64,000 bases of DNA, from NCBI GenBank assembly GCA_027620655.1, contig JAQCDS010000003.1:136449-200448 (forward strand), given 5' to 3'. Positions 47,225-58,469 of this stretch are shown here, one piece after another. This DNA comes from Bacteroidota bacterium (GTDB lineage: Bacteria; Bacteroidota; Bacteroidia; Flavobacteriales; Flavobacteriaceae). Every line of letters starts with the position of its first letter. Position 1 is the stretch's first letter. The notes under the pieces are model-generated. The model worked only from the letters and a program-made list of their open reading frames with translations, searched no databases and had not been told where the DNA came from. A program made the translations under genes and the position numbers.

Positions 47225-48685
47225 TTGAGTCGTTTAAAAACGCTTTATAAACAAACATTTGTCTATGGCCTAGCAACAGTAGTGCCCAAGATGATTAGCT
47301 TTTTGTTGGTACGTTTGCACACCGATAAGTCCGTGTTATCAAATGTTGCCGACTACGGAGATGTTTCTCTAATTTTTGCCTACTTTGTCTTATTCAATGT
47401 GCTTTTGGCCTATGGAATGGAAACTGCTTTTTTTCGTTTTTTTAATAGTGATGAACATAAAAAAACGGTGTTAAGCACCTCAGCTATTTCCTTATTATTG
47501 ACCTCAACCATGGTCTTGGTAACAGGCTATTTCTTTAGGCAAAATCTTTCAAACCTTATTCATATTGATGCCGACTATATTGTTTTGGTGCTTTGGATTT
47601 TATTTTTTGATGCGCTGGTCATTATTCCCTTTGCTTATTTAAGGGCATTAGGCAAAACAATTAAATATACCGTAGTGAAGCTTACAAATGTTATTTTGAA
47701 TTTAGGGTTTAATATTGTCTTGCTTTTATATTTAAAATCATGGGCTGAAACTTCACCATTTTGGCAAACATTCTACAAGCCAGATTTTGAAGTTCACTAT
47801 ATTTTTATTGCTAATGTTATTGCTAGTGGTGTTACCCTTTTACTTTTGATTTCTTTTTATTTTAAATTGAACTATTCTTTTAGTACTACACTTTGGAAAA
47901 AAATGTTACGCTATGCTTTTCCTGTCCTTGTGGCAGGCGTTGCCTTTTCAATTAATGAAACTTTTGACCGTATTTTATTAGAACGTTTACTTCCAGAAAA
48001 CTTATCCAAAGATGCTATAGGAACTTACTCAGCGTGCTACAAACTAGCGTTGTTTATGATGCTTTTTGCAACAGCTTTTCGACTGGGTGTTGAGCCCTTC
48101 TTTTTCAACAACGCAAAAGATATAGATGCCAAAACGAATTATGCTAAAATCTTAGAATTCTTCGTCATTTTTGGCGCTTTGATTTTATTATCTGTTGTTG
48201 TTTTTGTCGATGTTTTAAAATTGATTTTGATTCCAAACGAGGCCTATTGGGAAGCCATGACTATAGTTCCTATTTTGTTGCTAGCCTATTTATTTTTAGG
48301 TATTTATCACAATCTTTCGGTATGGTACAAAATTACTGACCGCACCAAATTTGGCGCATACATTTCTATTTTTGGAGCACTCATCACACTTTTGATTAAT
48401 ATCATATTCATACCAAAATTTGGATATATGGCCTCTGCAACAGCAACACTTTTTGCTTATGCAACTATGGCTGTGATTTCTTATACTTTGGGCAAAAAAT
48501 ACTACGCTATTCCTTATAATTTAAAAAAAATTGGACTTTATTTAGCGTTGTCTATTATGTTTTCGGGGCTTTCATTTTATGTTTTTAGAGGACACTATTT
48601 AATTGGTATTTTTTTAATTTTAATTTTGATAACCGTTATTTGGATCAAAGAAAAAAACTTTTTAAAACAACTTGTTAAATCTTAG
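47225..48685 (+). CDS. oligosaccharide flippase / lipopolysaccharide biosynthesis protein (polytopic)
   Basis: [62 protein letters not shown]. Confidence 0.85.
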   Translation: MSRLKTLYKQTFVYGLATVVPKMISFLLVRLHTDKSVLSNVADYGDVSLIFAYFVLFNVLLAYGMETAFFRFFNSDEHKKTVLSTSAISLLLTSTMVLVTGYFFRQNLSNLIHIDADYIVLVLWILFFDALVIIPFAYLRALGKTIKYTVVKLTNVILNLGFNIVLLLYLKSWAETSPFWQTFYKPDFEVHYIFIANVIASGVTLLLLISFYFKLNYSFSTTLWKKMLRYAFPVLVAGVAFSINETFDRILLERLLPENLSKDAIGTYSACYKLALFMMLFATAFRLGVEPFFFNNAKDIDAKTNYAKILEFFVIFGALILLSVVVFVDVLKLILIPNEAYWEAMTIVPILLLAYLFLGIYHNLSVWYKITDRTKFGAYISIFGALITLLINIIFIPKFGYMASATATLFAYATMAVISYTLGKKYYAIPYNLKKIGLYLALSIMFSGLSFYVFRGHYLIGIFLILILITVIWIKEKNFLKQLVKS

Positions 48686-48687
48686 TT

Positions 48688-49122
48688 ATGAAGATTAATA
48701 TTATCAATAAATCGTCACACGCTTTGCCAAGCTATGAAACCATTGCCTCTGCAGGCATGGACCTTCGCGCACATATTGCTGATGCTATAGTTTTAAAGCC
48801 TCTGGAACGAAAAATTATTCCAACAGGTCTTTATATGGAACTTCCTGTGGGGTATGAAGCACAAGTTCGCCCACGAAGTGGACTAGCGGCAAAACATGGT
48901 GTTTCTGTACTCAATAGCCCTGGAACTATTGATGCCGACTATAGAGGAGAAATAGGGGTCATTTTAGTTAACCTTTCGAATGATATTTTTACCATCAATA
49001 ATGGGGATCGAGTGGCTCAAATGGTCATCGCCAAACATGAACGTGCCGAATGGAACGAGGTGCTAAATTTGTCGGAGACTAGCCGTGGAGAAGGCGGATT
49101 TGGAAGTACTGGGCGACAATGA
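48688..49122 (+). CDS. dut: dUTP diphosphatase
   Basis: [60 protein letters not shown]. Confidence 0.98.
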   Translation: MKINIINKSSHALPSYETIASAGMDLRAHIADAIVLKPLERKIIPTGLYMELPVGYEAQVRPRSGLAAKHGVSVLNSPGTIDADYRGEIGVILVNLSNDIFTINNGDRVAQMVIAKHERAEWNEVLNLSETSRGEGGFGSTGRQ

Positions 49123-50477
49123 TAAACATGCGTTTTATATTGTTATTTTTTTTCGGTTTTTTTATGGGCCTAAATAGTACCGCTCAAATTGAAAATGACA
49201 GCCTTCTCAAGTCCATAACACCACCTTTAGAAATACAGTTTCAAAATTATTTTTACGAAGGTCTGAAACAAAAAGGGATAGACAATTACAACAAAGCCAT
49301 TGACGCCTTTATAAAATGTGCCGAATTGTTCCCAGAGCGTGCTGTTATTTTTTATGAATTAGGAGATCTTTATTTTAAAACAAAGTCCTACCAACGCTCT
49401 GAAAGCAATTTAAAAAGAGCTATTGATTTAGAGGCCAATAATTTTTGGTTTAAAGAAAAATTATATCATCTCTATGTACATCAAAACAATTATAATAAAG
49501 CCATAGAAACAGTAAAATCACTGTTATACAAAGACAAGGATTATGAAGAAGATTTAGTTAATTTATATGCTAGCGCAGGCCAATATGACGAAGCGATTGC
49601 ACAAATAGAAATTTTGGACAAACGCTATGGATATCAAGAGAAACGCGATCAAACACGAATAGAAATATACAAACGAACACAAAACCAAAAAGGGCATATC
49701 AAGTTCTTAAAAAATCGTTTGAAGGAATCACCCGAAAATGAACAAAATTTTCTCAATCTTATTTTTACATTAAGCCAATACAACTTAAAAGTAGATGCAT
49801 TTTCTACGGCTAAGTCATTTCTAAAAAATCATCCAAAATCTCATATTGCACACGTGGCCTTATATAAATTTTATATGGATGCCGAAGACTATAACAATGC
49901 GATTTCTTCAATGAAAATAGTTACATCAAGTAATGTTTTAGAGCCCTACTTGAAAGTAAAAGTGCTGAGTGATTTTATGCGTTTTGTTCAAAAAAATCCA
50001 GAGTACAAAGAAATATTATTAGAAGTTCAGCCAGCAGAATCTTTAGACACCTCTAGCCGTTCAAATTTGGAATGGGGTCAATATTTTTTAGAACAAAACA
50101 AGTTAGATAAAGCGTTAGAGTTCTACGAAAAAGTATTAGAGGAAACCCCAGAAAACTTAGCAGTAATTAAAACAGTTGCAAAACTTTATTTGAAGACAAA
50201 ACAATACAATAAGGCTGTTGATTTTACCACAGATCAATTAGAGTTGTTTCCTACTCAATTGGAGTTATATTTAGTTTATGGCACCTCTCAAATGGCTTTA
50301 AAACAATGGAATCAGGCTTTAGAGATGCTCGAAATAGGGCTAGATTATATTTTTGAAGACAATGAGGTTGCAGTGCAGTATTACAATTTAATAGCTGAAC
50401 TTTACAAAAATCAAAACAATATTAAAAAATCAAAGGCGTTTAGTGATAAAGCCAAATCAATGCAACTGAAATTATGA
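49119..50477 (+). CDS. tetratricopeptide repeat protein
   Basis: Repeated TPR-like units ([90 protein letters not shown]). Confidence 0.88.
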   Translation: MINMRFILLFFFGFFMGLNSTAQIENDSLLKSITPPLEIQFQNYFYEGLKQKGIDNYNKAIDAFIKCAELFPERAVIFYELGDLYFKTKSYQRSESNLKRAIDLEANNFWFKEKLYHLYVHQNNYNKAIETVKSLLYKDKDYEEDLVNLYASAGQYDEAIAQIEILDKRYGYQEKRDQTRIEIYKRTQNQKGHIKFLKNRLKESPENEQNFLNLIFTLSQYNLKVDAFSTAKSFLKNHPKSHIAHVALYKFYMDAEDYNNAISSMKIVTSSNVLEPYLKVKVLSDFMRFVQKNPEYKEILLEVQPAESLDTSSRSNLEWGQYFLEQNKLDKALEFYEKVLEETPENLAVIKTVAKLYLKTKQYNKAVDFTTDQLELFPTQLELYLVYGTSQMALKQWNQALEMLEIGLDYIFEDNEVAVQYYNLIAELYKNQNNIKKSKAFSDKAKSMQLKL

Positions 50478-51235
50478 GAAATTTTTTATTCTATCTAACA
50501 ATTTGTTTCATTTTTAGCTGCAAAAGTACTGAAACCTTAACGTCTTCATCATCGCTCAATCCAAAGCTTAAAGCAAAACAAATTATAAAAGCTCATAACA
50601 AGAAAAAGTCCGATTTTATAACCTTACAATCGCGACTAAAAATTGAACTTATTGAGGGTGATAAGTCACAAATTCACACTGTTACTTTGCGTATGGAACG
50701 CAATCGAACAATTTGGATTAATGCGTTTTTAAATATGGTTCGACTAAAAATCACTCCCGAAAAAGTACAAATGTATAATAAGCTAGATCGTACCTATTTT
50801 GAAGGAGACTTTACACTTATTAAAGACTTTTTGGGTGTGGAACTTAATTTTACGCATATCGAAAATTTACTTTTAGGACATACGATATTTACCTACAATG
50901 CATCGGATTTAAAAAAGGAACCTCATCCAAAATCTTATGCGCTTTCACTAAAACAGAAAAATGCTTTATTTGAGGTCTTATATCTAATTAATCCAGGATA
51001 TTTTAAGTTGGACGAACAGATGATCAGTCAACCAAATCAAAACAGAAAATTGAATGTATACTACCATACATTTCAAGACATTGAAGAAGATATATTTCCC
51101 GAGCAAATGACCATTAAAGTTGTTGAAAATCAAAAGGAAACTACCTTGAAAATGAATTTAAAATCCGTAAGTTTGAATCAGCCATTACGGTTTCCATTTA
51201 AAATACCGACAGGATACAAACCGATTGAACTCTAA
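50474..51235 (+). CDS. DUF4292 family lipoprotein
   Basis: Lipobox ICFIFSCKS; RMERNRTIWINAFLNMVRLKITPEKVQMYNKLDRTYFEGDF. Confidence 0.8.
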   Translation: MRNFLFYLTICFIFSCKSTETLTSSSSLNPKLKAKQIIKAHNKKKSDFITLQSRLKIELIEGDKSQIHTVTLRMERNRTIWINAFLNMVRLKITPEKVQMYNKLDRTYFEGDFTLIKDFLGVELNFTHIENLLLGHTIFTYNASDLKKEPHPKSYALSLKQKNALFEVLYLINPGYFKLDEQMISQPNQNRKLNVYYHTFQDIEEDIFPEQMTIKVVENQKETTLKMNLKSVSLNQPLRFPFKIPTGYKPIEL

Positions 51236-52464
51236 TGCCATATAAAACTCAATATCTTGCCTTTATTTTCTTTACACTATTGGTGTTTAGCCATTTTGGG
51301 GGTTACGCACAAAGCAAAAGGCAATTGCAGCTGGAAGAACGTCGCCGAGAGTTACAACAGGAAATTAGACAAATTACAAATTTGTTGTTTGCTGGAAAGC
51401 AAGAAAAAAAATCGGTGGTGAGTATTGTAGAAGATTTGAATTATAAAATTAGTGTTCGAAAAAATTTAATTCGTATTACAAATCAGCAAGCCAATTTATT
51501 GACTAGAGAAATCAATGCAAACCAAAATGAAATTTCTAAACGTCGTGATAAATTAAAAATTTTAAAAGATGATTATGCCAGTATGATTGTAAAATCTTAC
51601 AAAAATAGAGCAAACCAAAACAAGCTTATGTTTTTGTTATCATCTTCTAATTTCCAACAAGCCTACAGACGCTTACAGTATATTAAACAGTATGCGGATT
51701 ATCAAAAACAACAAGCAGAAGTCATAAAAGCAGAAACAGAGCAACTGCAACTATTGAATAAGGATTTACTGCGTCAAAAGAAGGAAAAACAAACTCTTGT
51801 AGCAGAAAACAAATCTGCGAAAGCGGTTTTGGACAAAGAGCTTCAAGACCAACAATCGCTTATAAAATCAATACAGAAAAATTTATCTCAATTTTCGGCA
51901 CAAATAAAAGCTAAACAAAAAGAGTCGGATAAGTTAGATCGAGAAATCCAAAAGTTAATTCGAGAAGCTATTGCAGCCTCTAATAAAAAAGCAGGGAAGT
52001 CTGTAAAATCGGCTACTTTTTCTTTAACTCCAGAACAAAAAATTCTTGCAGCAAACTTTACATCCAACAAAGGGAAATTACCTTGGCCAGTGGCGAGTGG
52101 TGTAGTAAAATTACGTTTTGGAACCAATCCATCGCCAATTGACCCTACTATTAAAATTAAGAGTAATGGCGTGCGAATTGCAACCAATAAAGGCGAACAA
52201 GTCCGTGCTGTTTTTGAGGGAACCGTGCAAGGAATTATGACTCCAAAAAATGGGAATAATACTATTATGGTGCGTCATGGCAACTACATTACGGTGTACA
52301 AAAATCTTTCTAAATTTTATGTAAGTAAAGGCGATAAAGTCAGCACAAAACAAGTGATTGGAGAGGTAATTACAAGCAAGTCCACAGGGGAATCTATTTT
52401 AAGTTTTGGAATTTATAAAGACAGTTCAATTCAGAATCCCTCGCACTGGATTTATAAACTCTAG
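51235..52464 (+). CDS. EnvC-like murein hydrolase activator (coiled coil + M23/LytM)
   Basis: Signal peptide, long coiled coil, LytM-like C-terminus GKLPWPVASGVVKLRFG...GVRIATNKGEQVRAVFEGTVQGI...IMVRHGNYITVYKNLSKFYV. Confidence 0.92.
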   Translation: MPYKTQYLAFIFFTLLVFSHFGGYAQSKRQLQLEERRRELQQEIRQITNLLFAGKQEKKSVVSIVEDLNYKISVRKNLIRITNQQANLLTREINANQNEISKRRDKLKILKDDYASMIVKSYKNRANQNKLMFLLSSSNFQQAYRRLQYIKQYADYQKQQAEVIKAETEQLQLLNKDLLRQKKEKQTLVAENKSAKAVLDKELQDQQSLIKSIQKNLSQFSAQIKAKQKESDKLDREIQKLIREAIAASNKKAGKSVKSATFSLTPEQKILAANFTSNKGKLPWPVASGVVKLRFGTNPSPIDPTIKIKSNGVRIATNKGEQVRAVFEGTVQGIMTPKNGNNTIMVRHGNYITVYKNLSKFYVSKGDKVSTKQVIGEVITSKSTGESILSFGIYKDSSIQNPSHWIYKL

Positions 52465-52468
52465 AGGG

Positions 52469-52984
52469 TTATTTTTTCTTAAAAAGTGCTTTAAGCTCAC
52501 TCGCATCTTCGGCATCCATTTTCCCAGCCAAAACTAAGCTCAATTGACGACGTCTTAGCGCCCCATCAAAGCGTTTTTTTTCCTGTTCGCTCTCAGGAAT
52601 AAGTTCTGGAATTTGTACAGGTTTACCATTTTCATCGACTGCAACGAATGTAAAAATGGCTTCATTGGCTTTGATTGGAGTATTAAAATTATTATCGGTG
52701 TACCACACGTCCAAATACACTTCCATTGAACTTTTAAATGCTCGTGAGACTTTAGCTTCAATGGTGACAATACTTCCAAGAGGAATGGCATGATTGAACG
52801 CCACATGATTTACAGAGGCGGTAACAACAATGCGTTCGGAGTGGCGCTGAGCTGTAATGCTTGCTGCACGATCCATACGCGCCAAAAGCTCACCTCCAAA
52901 AAGGGTGTGAATGGCATTGGTTTCGCTGGGTAAAACTAAATCTGTAACAGTAGTTTTTGAATCCGAGGGGTGTTTTGTGTTCAT
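52469..52984 (-). CDS. acyl-CoA thioesterase (hotdog fold)
   Basis: TNAIHTLFGGELLARMDRAASITAQRHSERIVVTASVNHVAFNHAIPLGSIVTIEAKVSRAFKSSMEVYLDVW. Confidence 0.93.
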   Translation of the reverse strand: MNTKHPSDSKTTVTDLVLPSETNAIHTLFGGELLARMDRAASITAQRHSERIVVTASVNHVAFNHAIPLGSIVTIEAKVSRAFKSSMEVYLDVWYTDNNFNTPIKANEAIFTFVAVDENGKPVQIPELIPESEQEKKRFDGALRRRQLSLVLAGKMDAEDASELKALFKKK

Positions 52985-53017
52985 AAGACTTTAATCTATG
53001 ACACAAATGTACGATTA

Positions 53018-53173
53018 TTAGTTTTTATTTTTCAGAAACACAAGGATTGAAATAGAAATGCCTAATATGAGAACTCCTATACTTTTTAACAAAAAATCAT
53101 TGAGATAAAAATAAACACATAAATAGATACTCGCTGAAAGTATTAGTACTGCCTTAATAATTTTAGGTTTCAT
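53018..53173 (-). CDS. small two-TM membrane protein, 51 aa (below the ORF-track cutoff)
   Basis: Manual reverse-strand translation: MKPKIIKAVLILSASIYLCVYFYLNDFLLKSIGVLILGISISILVFLKNKN*. Confidence 0.55.
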   Translation of the reverse strand: MKPKIIKAVLILSASIYLCVYFYLNDFLLKSIGVLILGISISILVFLKNKN

Positions 53174-53317
53174 CTTGTAGATTTAATGGGGAAAATCAAC
53201 TGTAATAGTTTAAAAATAATTAAAAAATTAATCCTAAGCAAATAAAAGCCATTATGCTATTTCTAATGCACTGATAAACATTAGATTAATTGATGTGTAT
53301 AAAATGCTAAATAAATC

Positions 53318-54256
53318 TTATGGCAATGCCTTAATAAGTAGCCAAGCAGTAGCGTCTTGTGTGCGTTTAATATTGTAAAGCACACGCTGGGCTTCTTGTC
53401 GTGTTTGGTAGCTATCGTACACGACTTGATGTAACCCATAGCGATTTTGACCAATTTTTCGAGCCTTATAACCAAGGCGTTTTAGTTGACGTAGTTTACG
53501 ATCGCAATTGGCTTCAATTCTAAAAGCACCCGCTACAATATGGAAGTTTCCATATGACTTATTTACATCCAAAGTAATGGCTGGTAAAGGAGTATTTACC
53601 ACAAAAGTAGCTTCTTGTATTTTGCTATCTAAAGCAATATTGGCTTTTTCTTGTGCCAAAATATTTTGCTGTTCGATATGTTGCATATATGCATTAGAGC
53701 CAAAAAGTCCACCAAGCCCAAGCATGATAACAGCAACAGCAGCGTATTTATAAACAGACTGTGTTTTTCGTTTTTTAGGGGATAAAGCAATGGGTGCTTT
53801 GCTCTCAATATCTTCAACTACTTTTAGGTGTTTAGCTCTAGAAATCTCTGGTGATACAAATTGTGTTAATCCAAAAGCTTCTGTCAAGTAATTTAGTTGG
53901 TTAGAAGGTTCAAAAAGGAGTTGCCCATCTTTTGTATTATGTAATTCACCAATATTATGGAGTTCTATAGTTTCATTTTTTTCCAAACGCTGTTTAAGAG
54001 TTGCCACTTGTTTAGCAATTTTTGCTAATGCGTTTTCATAAGATATTTGTTCAATTTCTGAAATATGATTTGCTAAAACACCGTCATTGGTTTGCAATTG
54101 AGCATTGAATGATAATCGTTTTGAGGGGGGATAAAATGAATTTTTGCTTTCTTGAATTTTAGCAGGAATTTTATGCGCCAAAAACGCTCCAAATTCTGGC
54201 ACCACTACACAGTCGTAGCGGTATAGAAGATTGCTTATGTATTGGCTTAATTGCAT
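53318..54256 (-). CDS. HU-CCDC81-like domain protein with TM segment and C-terminal SPOR domain
   Basis: MQLSQYISNLLYRYDCVVVPEFGAFLAHKIPAKI... (HU-CCDC81-type), TM YAAVAVIMLGLGGLFGSNAYM, SPOR-like FHIVAGAFRIEANCDRKLRQLKRLGYKARKIGQNRYGLHQVVYDSYQTRQEAQRVL. Confidence 0.82.
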   Translation of the reverse strand: MQLSQYISNLLYRYDCVVVPEFGAFLAHKIPAKIQESKNSFYPPSKRLSFNAQLQTNDGVLANHISEIEQISYENALAKIAKQVATLKQRLEKNETIELHNIGELHNTKDGQLLFEPSNQLNYLTEAFGLTQFVSPEISRAKHLKVVEDIESKAPIALSPKKRKTQSVYKYAAVAVIMLGLGGLFGSNAYMQHIEQQNILAQEKANIALDSKIQEATFVVNTPLPAITLDVNKSYGNFHIVAGAFRIEANCDRKLRQLKRLGYKARKIGQNRYGLHQVVYDSYQTRQEAQRVLYNIKRTQDATAWLLIKALP

Positions 54257-54352
54257 AAATCAAATGTATAAATTTTTTTTGAATTTCCATAGAAGCCAAA
54301 AGAAGAAGTTTATCTAACAGTTTTTATATATTTACATACAAATTTTTCCCAA

Positions 54353-55453
54353 ATGAATCCTACACAATTACATTATGCTTTGGCTTTGCAGGCCGTTCCA
54401 AATATTGGTGATATTACGGCTAAAAAACTTATTCAACATCGCGGAAGTCCAGAAGCAGTTTTTAAAGCATCAAAAAAAACACTACAGTCTATTGATGGAA
54501 TTGGCACCGTAATTATCAATGCATTACAACATTCAAACACTTTAAAAATTGCAGAAAAAGAGCTTGAGTTTATACAAAAAAATGACATTCAAGCCTTTTA
54601 TTTTGATGATGCAGATTATCCATATCGACTAAAACATTGTATTGATGGACCAATCGTTTTATTCCAAAAAGGGGACGTTGAATGGGATACATCGCCAGTA
54701 ATTAGTATAGTAGGAACTCGAAAACTTACATCTTATGGGAAAAAGCAGTGTGAGGAGTTAGTGGACTCACTTTCTGTATTTAATCCAATTATAGTTTCGG
54801 GTTTTGCCTATGGTGCAGATATTACAGCTCACAAAGCGGCATTAAATCTTAATTTACAAACGGTTGGATGTATGGCACAAGGACTACAAAACACCTACCC
54901 GCCTTTGCATGAGAAATATCGCAGCTGCGTAGAAAAAAATGGAGGGTTTGTTACAGATTTTTGGAGTACTGCTGTGTTTGATCCTTCAAATTTTTTGAAG
55001 CGAAATAGACTTATCGCTGGCCTAAGTGAAGCGACCATTGTTATTGAATCTGGCGCAAAAGGAGGAAGCTTAGTCACCGCCAATTTTGCTTTTGGGTATA
55101 ATCGCGAAGTTTTTGCTATTCCAGGGCGTATTGGCGATTCGCAAAGCGTTGGCTGTAATACTTTAATCAAAACTAAAAGCGCCCATTTGTTATCTACTCC
55201 AGCAGATGTGCCATATATTCTTAATTGGAATTTAGAAACAAAACCCAAACCCATACAAAAAGCACTATTTATAGACTTAGAATCAGATGAACAAATTGTA
55301 TATGATTTTTTAAAAAAAGAAGGGAAAACACTCTTAGATTTAATTGCCTTGAATTGTGAAATACCAACTTCAAAAGCGGCCTATTTACTTTTAAATTTAG
55401 AACTTAAAGGAGTGGTGCGTCCTTTGCCTGGAAAAGAATTCGAATTGATTTAG
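54353..55453 (+). CDS. dprA: DNA-processing protein DprA
   Basis: VSIVGTRKLTSYGKKQCEELV, IVSGFAYGADITAHKAAL, FLKRNRLIAGLSEATIVIESGAKGGSLVTANFAFGYNREVFAIPGRIGDSQSVGCNTLI. Confidence 0.96.
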   Translation: MNPTQLHYALALQAVPNIGDITAKKLIQHRGSPEAVFKASKKTLQSIDGIGTVIINALQHSNTLKIAEKELEFIQKNDIQAFYFDDADYPYRLKHCIDGPIVLFQKGDVEWDTSPVISIVGTRKLTSYGKKQCEELVDSLSVFNPIIVSGFAYGADITAHKAALNLNLQTVGCMAQGLQNTYPPLHEKYRSCVEKNGGFVTDFWSTAVFDPSNFLKRNRLIAGLSEATIVIESGAKGGSLVTANFAFGYNREVFAIPGRIGDSQSVGCNTLIKTKSAHLLSTPADVPYILNWNLETKPKPIQKALFIDLESDEQIVYDFLKKEGKTLLDLIALNCEIPTSKAAYLLLNLELKGVVRPLPGKEFELI

Positions 55454-56418
55454 TACCCTAACTTTTCACGAACACGATTCAAAACATCATTTGCAACTGC
55501 AGTTGCTTTTTTTGCGCCAACGGCTAACGCTTTTTCTACTTCTTTGGGCTGTGTCATATAGTAATTATAGCGATTGCGTTCTTCAGAAAAAGTCTTACAA
55601 ATTAGATCAAATAACGCTTGTTTGGCGTGGCCATAACCATACCCTCCAGCTTTATAGTTTGATTTCATGATTTTCAACTCTTCTTCTGAAGCAAGTAGGG
55701 AATAAATTGCAAAACAGTTGCATGTTTTCCAATCTTTAGGGGCTTCTAATGGCGTGCTATCTGTTTGAATAGACATAATTTGTTTGCGCAAAGCTTTATC
55801 GTTTTGAAAAATATCAATAACATTATTTTTGCTTTTACTCATTTTTTGCCCATCAGTTCCAGGGATAAGCTTAGTTTGTTCTTGAATTTTGGCCTCAGGT
55901 AAAACAAAGGTTTCTCCCATTTTGGCATGAAATCTAGAAGCAACATCTCTGGTCATTTCAATGTGTTGCAATTGGTCTTTCCCAACAGGAATGATATTAG
56001 CGTCATACAATAAAATATCAGCAGCCATAAGCATAGGATAGGTAAACAACCCTCCATTGACATCTTCTAATCGACTGGCTTTATCTTTAAAGCTATGGGC
56101 TAATTCTAATCTAGAAAATGGGAAAAAACAACTAAGGTACCACGCAAGCTCTGTTGCTTGAGGCACATCGCTTTGTTTGTAAAAAACAGTTTTTTTGATA
56201 TCCAATCCAAACGCAAGCCATGTTGCTGCAGTGGATAATGTATTTTGACGCAGAATTTCGGCGTTTTTAATTTGTGTTAATGAATGTAAATCGGCAATAA
56301 ATAAAAAAGAATCATTTTTACTATCATTACTCATTTTGATAGCAGGCAAGATTGCTCCTAAAATATTTCCCAAATGTGGCGTTCCTGTACTTTGTACGCC
56401 TGTTAAAATTCTGGCCAT
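55450..56418 (-). CDS. trpS: tryptophan--tRNA ligase
   Basis: TGVQSTGTPHLGNILGAI, YPMLMAADILLYDANIIPVGKDQLQHIEMTRDVA, GTDGQKMSKSKNNVI. Confidence 0.97.
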   Translation of the reverse strand: MARILTGVQSTGTPHLGNILGAILPAIKMSNDSKNDSFLFIADLHSLTQIKNAEILRQNTLSTAATWLAFGLDIKKTVFYKQSDVPQATELAWYLSCFFPFSRLELAHSFKDKASRLEDVNGGLFTYPMLMAADILLYDANIIPVGKDQLQHIEMTRDVASRFHAKMGETFVLPEAKIQEQTKLIPGTDGQKMSKSKNNVIDIFQNDKALRKQIMSIQTDSTPLEAPKDWKTCNCFAIYSLLASEEELKIMKSNYKAGGYGYGHAKQALFDLICKTFSEERNRYNYYMTQPKEVEKALAVGAKKATAVANDVLNRVREKLGY

Positions 56419-56499
56419 GTGGCTTTTGTTTCTTTGATTTCTCTACAAAGGTACTTTTTTTGAGCAAAAGGCTCAATATTTTTAGTAGTTTTGATGTTG

Positions 56500-57243
56500 A
56501 TGAAGCTGATACAATACCCACTTTGGATCTTCTATAGAATTTGGTTCTATGTTTTAGTAGGGATTACTATAATTATTTTATTTCCTTTATTGTTTGTTTC
56601 AATTTTAAAGTCCTCTTGGTATCCTTTCTTTTTCAAATTAGCGCGATTATGGGCAAAGTGTATTTTGATAGGAATGGGATTTTATTGGAGTATAAAATGG
56701 GCTCAAAAATTAGAAAAAGATCAGAGTTATATTTTTGTAGCGAACCATACTTCAATGACTGATATTATGTTGATGTTTGTCATTATAAAAGACCATCCAT
56801 TTGTCTTTGTTGGGAAAAAAGAATTAGCACGAATTCCATTATTTGGTTTTTTCTACAAGCGCACCTGTATTTTGGTCGATCGCAGTAATGCCAAAAGTAG
56901 ACAGGCTGTTTTCAGAAGTGCTCAAAAGCGCATAGAACGTGGGCTTAGTATTTGTATTTTTCCAGAAGGTGGAGTGCCAAAAGAATCTGTTACTTTAGAT
57001 CGTTTTAAAATGGGAGCATTTCGTTTGGCTGTTGACCATAATTTACCATTGGTTCCAATTACTTTTTTTGATAACAAAAAACGATTGTCATATACTTTCT
57101 TTAGCGGAAGTCCAGGAAAAATGAGAGCCATTGGGCATTCATTTTTAAATCCTGATAATTATAAAAAAGATGCTGCAAAAAAAATGAGCAATGAGGTTTA
57201 TAACCTATTGCTTAATTCTTTAGAAAGCAGTAAGACTAAATAA
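56500..57243 (+). CDS. 1-acyl-sn-glycerol-3-phosphate acyltransferase (PlsC-like)
   Basis: YIFVANHTSMTDIMLM (NHxxxxD), ICIFPEGGVPKESVTLDRFKMGAFRLAVDHNLPLVPITF; start MKLIQYPLW preferred. Confidence 0.92.
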   Translation: MKLIQYPLWIFYRIWFYVLVGITIIILFPLLFVSILKSSWYPFFFKLARLWAKCILIGMGFYWSIKWAQKLEKDQSYIFVANHTSMTDIMLMFVIIKDHPFVFVGKKELARIPLFGFFYKRTCILVDRSNAKSRQAVFRSAQKRIERGLSICIFPEGGVPKESVTLDRFKMGAFRLAVDHNLPLVPITFFDNKKRLSYTFFSGSPGKMRAIGHSFLNPDNYKKDAAKKMSNEVYNLLLNSLESSKTK

Positions 57244-57248
57244 TCAAC

Positions 57249-58256
57249 TTATTCAGCACTTCCTTTTATTGCAGCTTTGATTTTTTCTTCTAGCTCATCC
57301 ATTAAATCTGGATTGTCATTAATCATTTGCTTCACAGCATCACGACCTTGACCAAGTTTTGTGTCCTCATAACTAAACCAAGAACCACTTTTCTTTATGA
57401 TATCAAATTCTACGGCAAGGTCCAATACTTCTCCAACTTTTGAAACACCTTCTCCGTACATGATATCAAATTCTGCAAGTTTGAATGGCGGTGCAACCTT
57501 ATTTTTTACCACTTTTACTCGAGTTTTATTACCACGAACAGTTCCATCGCTATCCTTAATTTGTGTAGAACGTCTTATGTCTAATCGTACAGAGGCATAA
57601 AATTTTAGTGCATTTCCACCAGTTGTGGTTTCAGGATTTCCAAACATTACTCCAATTTTTTCACGTAACTGATTAATGAAAATCATTGTACAATTTGTTT
57701 TACTAATAGACCCTGTAAGTTTTCTAAGGGCTTGAGACATTAACCGCGCATGAAGCCCCATTTTTGAGTCGCCCATTTCTCCTTCAATTTCACTTTTTGG
57801 GGTAAGTGCTGCAACAGAATCAATCACAATCATGTCAATAGCACCAGAACGCACAAGGTTATCAGCAATTTCTAGAGCTTGTTCACCATTATCGGGCTGA
57901 GAGATGATGAGGTTGTCAATATCTACGCCTAGGTTTTGGGCATAAAAACGATCAAAAGCATGTTCAGCATCAATAAACGCGGCAATTCCGCCAGCTTTTT
58001 GAGTTTCAGCAATGGCATGAAGTGTAAGGGTCGTTTTACCCGATGATTCTGGACCATAAATTTCTATAACTCGACCTTTTGGATAACCCCCAACTCCTAA
58101 AGCAAGATCCAATCCAAGAGAGCCCGACGAGATGACTTCTACGTCAATAACTGGAGCATCACTCATTTTCATTACAGTGCCTTTACCATAGGCTTTATCT
58201 AATTTGTCAAGCGTTAATTTTAAGGCTTTAAGTTTTGCTTCTTTTTCGTTGCTCAT
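57249..58256 (-). CDS. recA: recombinase RecA
   Basis: [111 protein letters not shown]. Confidence 0.99.
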   Translation of the reverse strand: MSNEKEAKLKALKLTLDKLDKAYGKGTVMKMSDAPVIDVEVISSGSLGLDLALGVGGYPKGRVIEIYGPESSGKTTLTLHAIAETQKAGGIAAFIDAEHAFDRFYAQNLGVDIDNLIISQPDNGEQALEIADNLVRSGAIDMIVIDSVAALTPKSEIEGEMGDSKMGLHARLMSQALRKLTGSISKTNCTMIFINQLREKIGVMFGNPETTTGGNALKFYASVRLDIRRSTQIKDSDGTVRGNKTRVKVVKNKVAPPFKLAEFDIMYGEGVSKVGEVLDLAVEFDIIKKSGSWFSYEDTKLGQGRDAVKQMINDNPDLMDELEEKIKAAIKGSAE

Positions 58257-58425
58257 TTTATAAATTTTTTAGGATTGATTTAGCCCTGCTAAAATACTAT
58301 TTCTTTCTAAAATCTGTAACAATTAAAACCGCTTTTTGTACAATTTTAACGTTCATCGAGCTATTTTTTTTAATAATTATCTACTTCAAATAAGTTATGG
58401 GATGATTCTAAACAATAAAAAACAT

Positions 58426-58433
58426 TACATTTG
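58426..58433 (+). promoter_or_regulatory. -7 box TACATTTG upstream of trhO
   Basis: TAnnTTTG, 37 bp before ATG 58470; no clear -33 element. Confidence 0.4.
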
Positions 58434-58469
58434 TAGATCAAATATTCATTAACTTAACACGAGTATAGC

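Noticed and set aside
54895-55254. 119-aa minus-strand ORF inside dprA
   Set aside because: Antisense shadow of a clear dprA frame.
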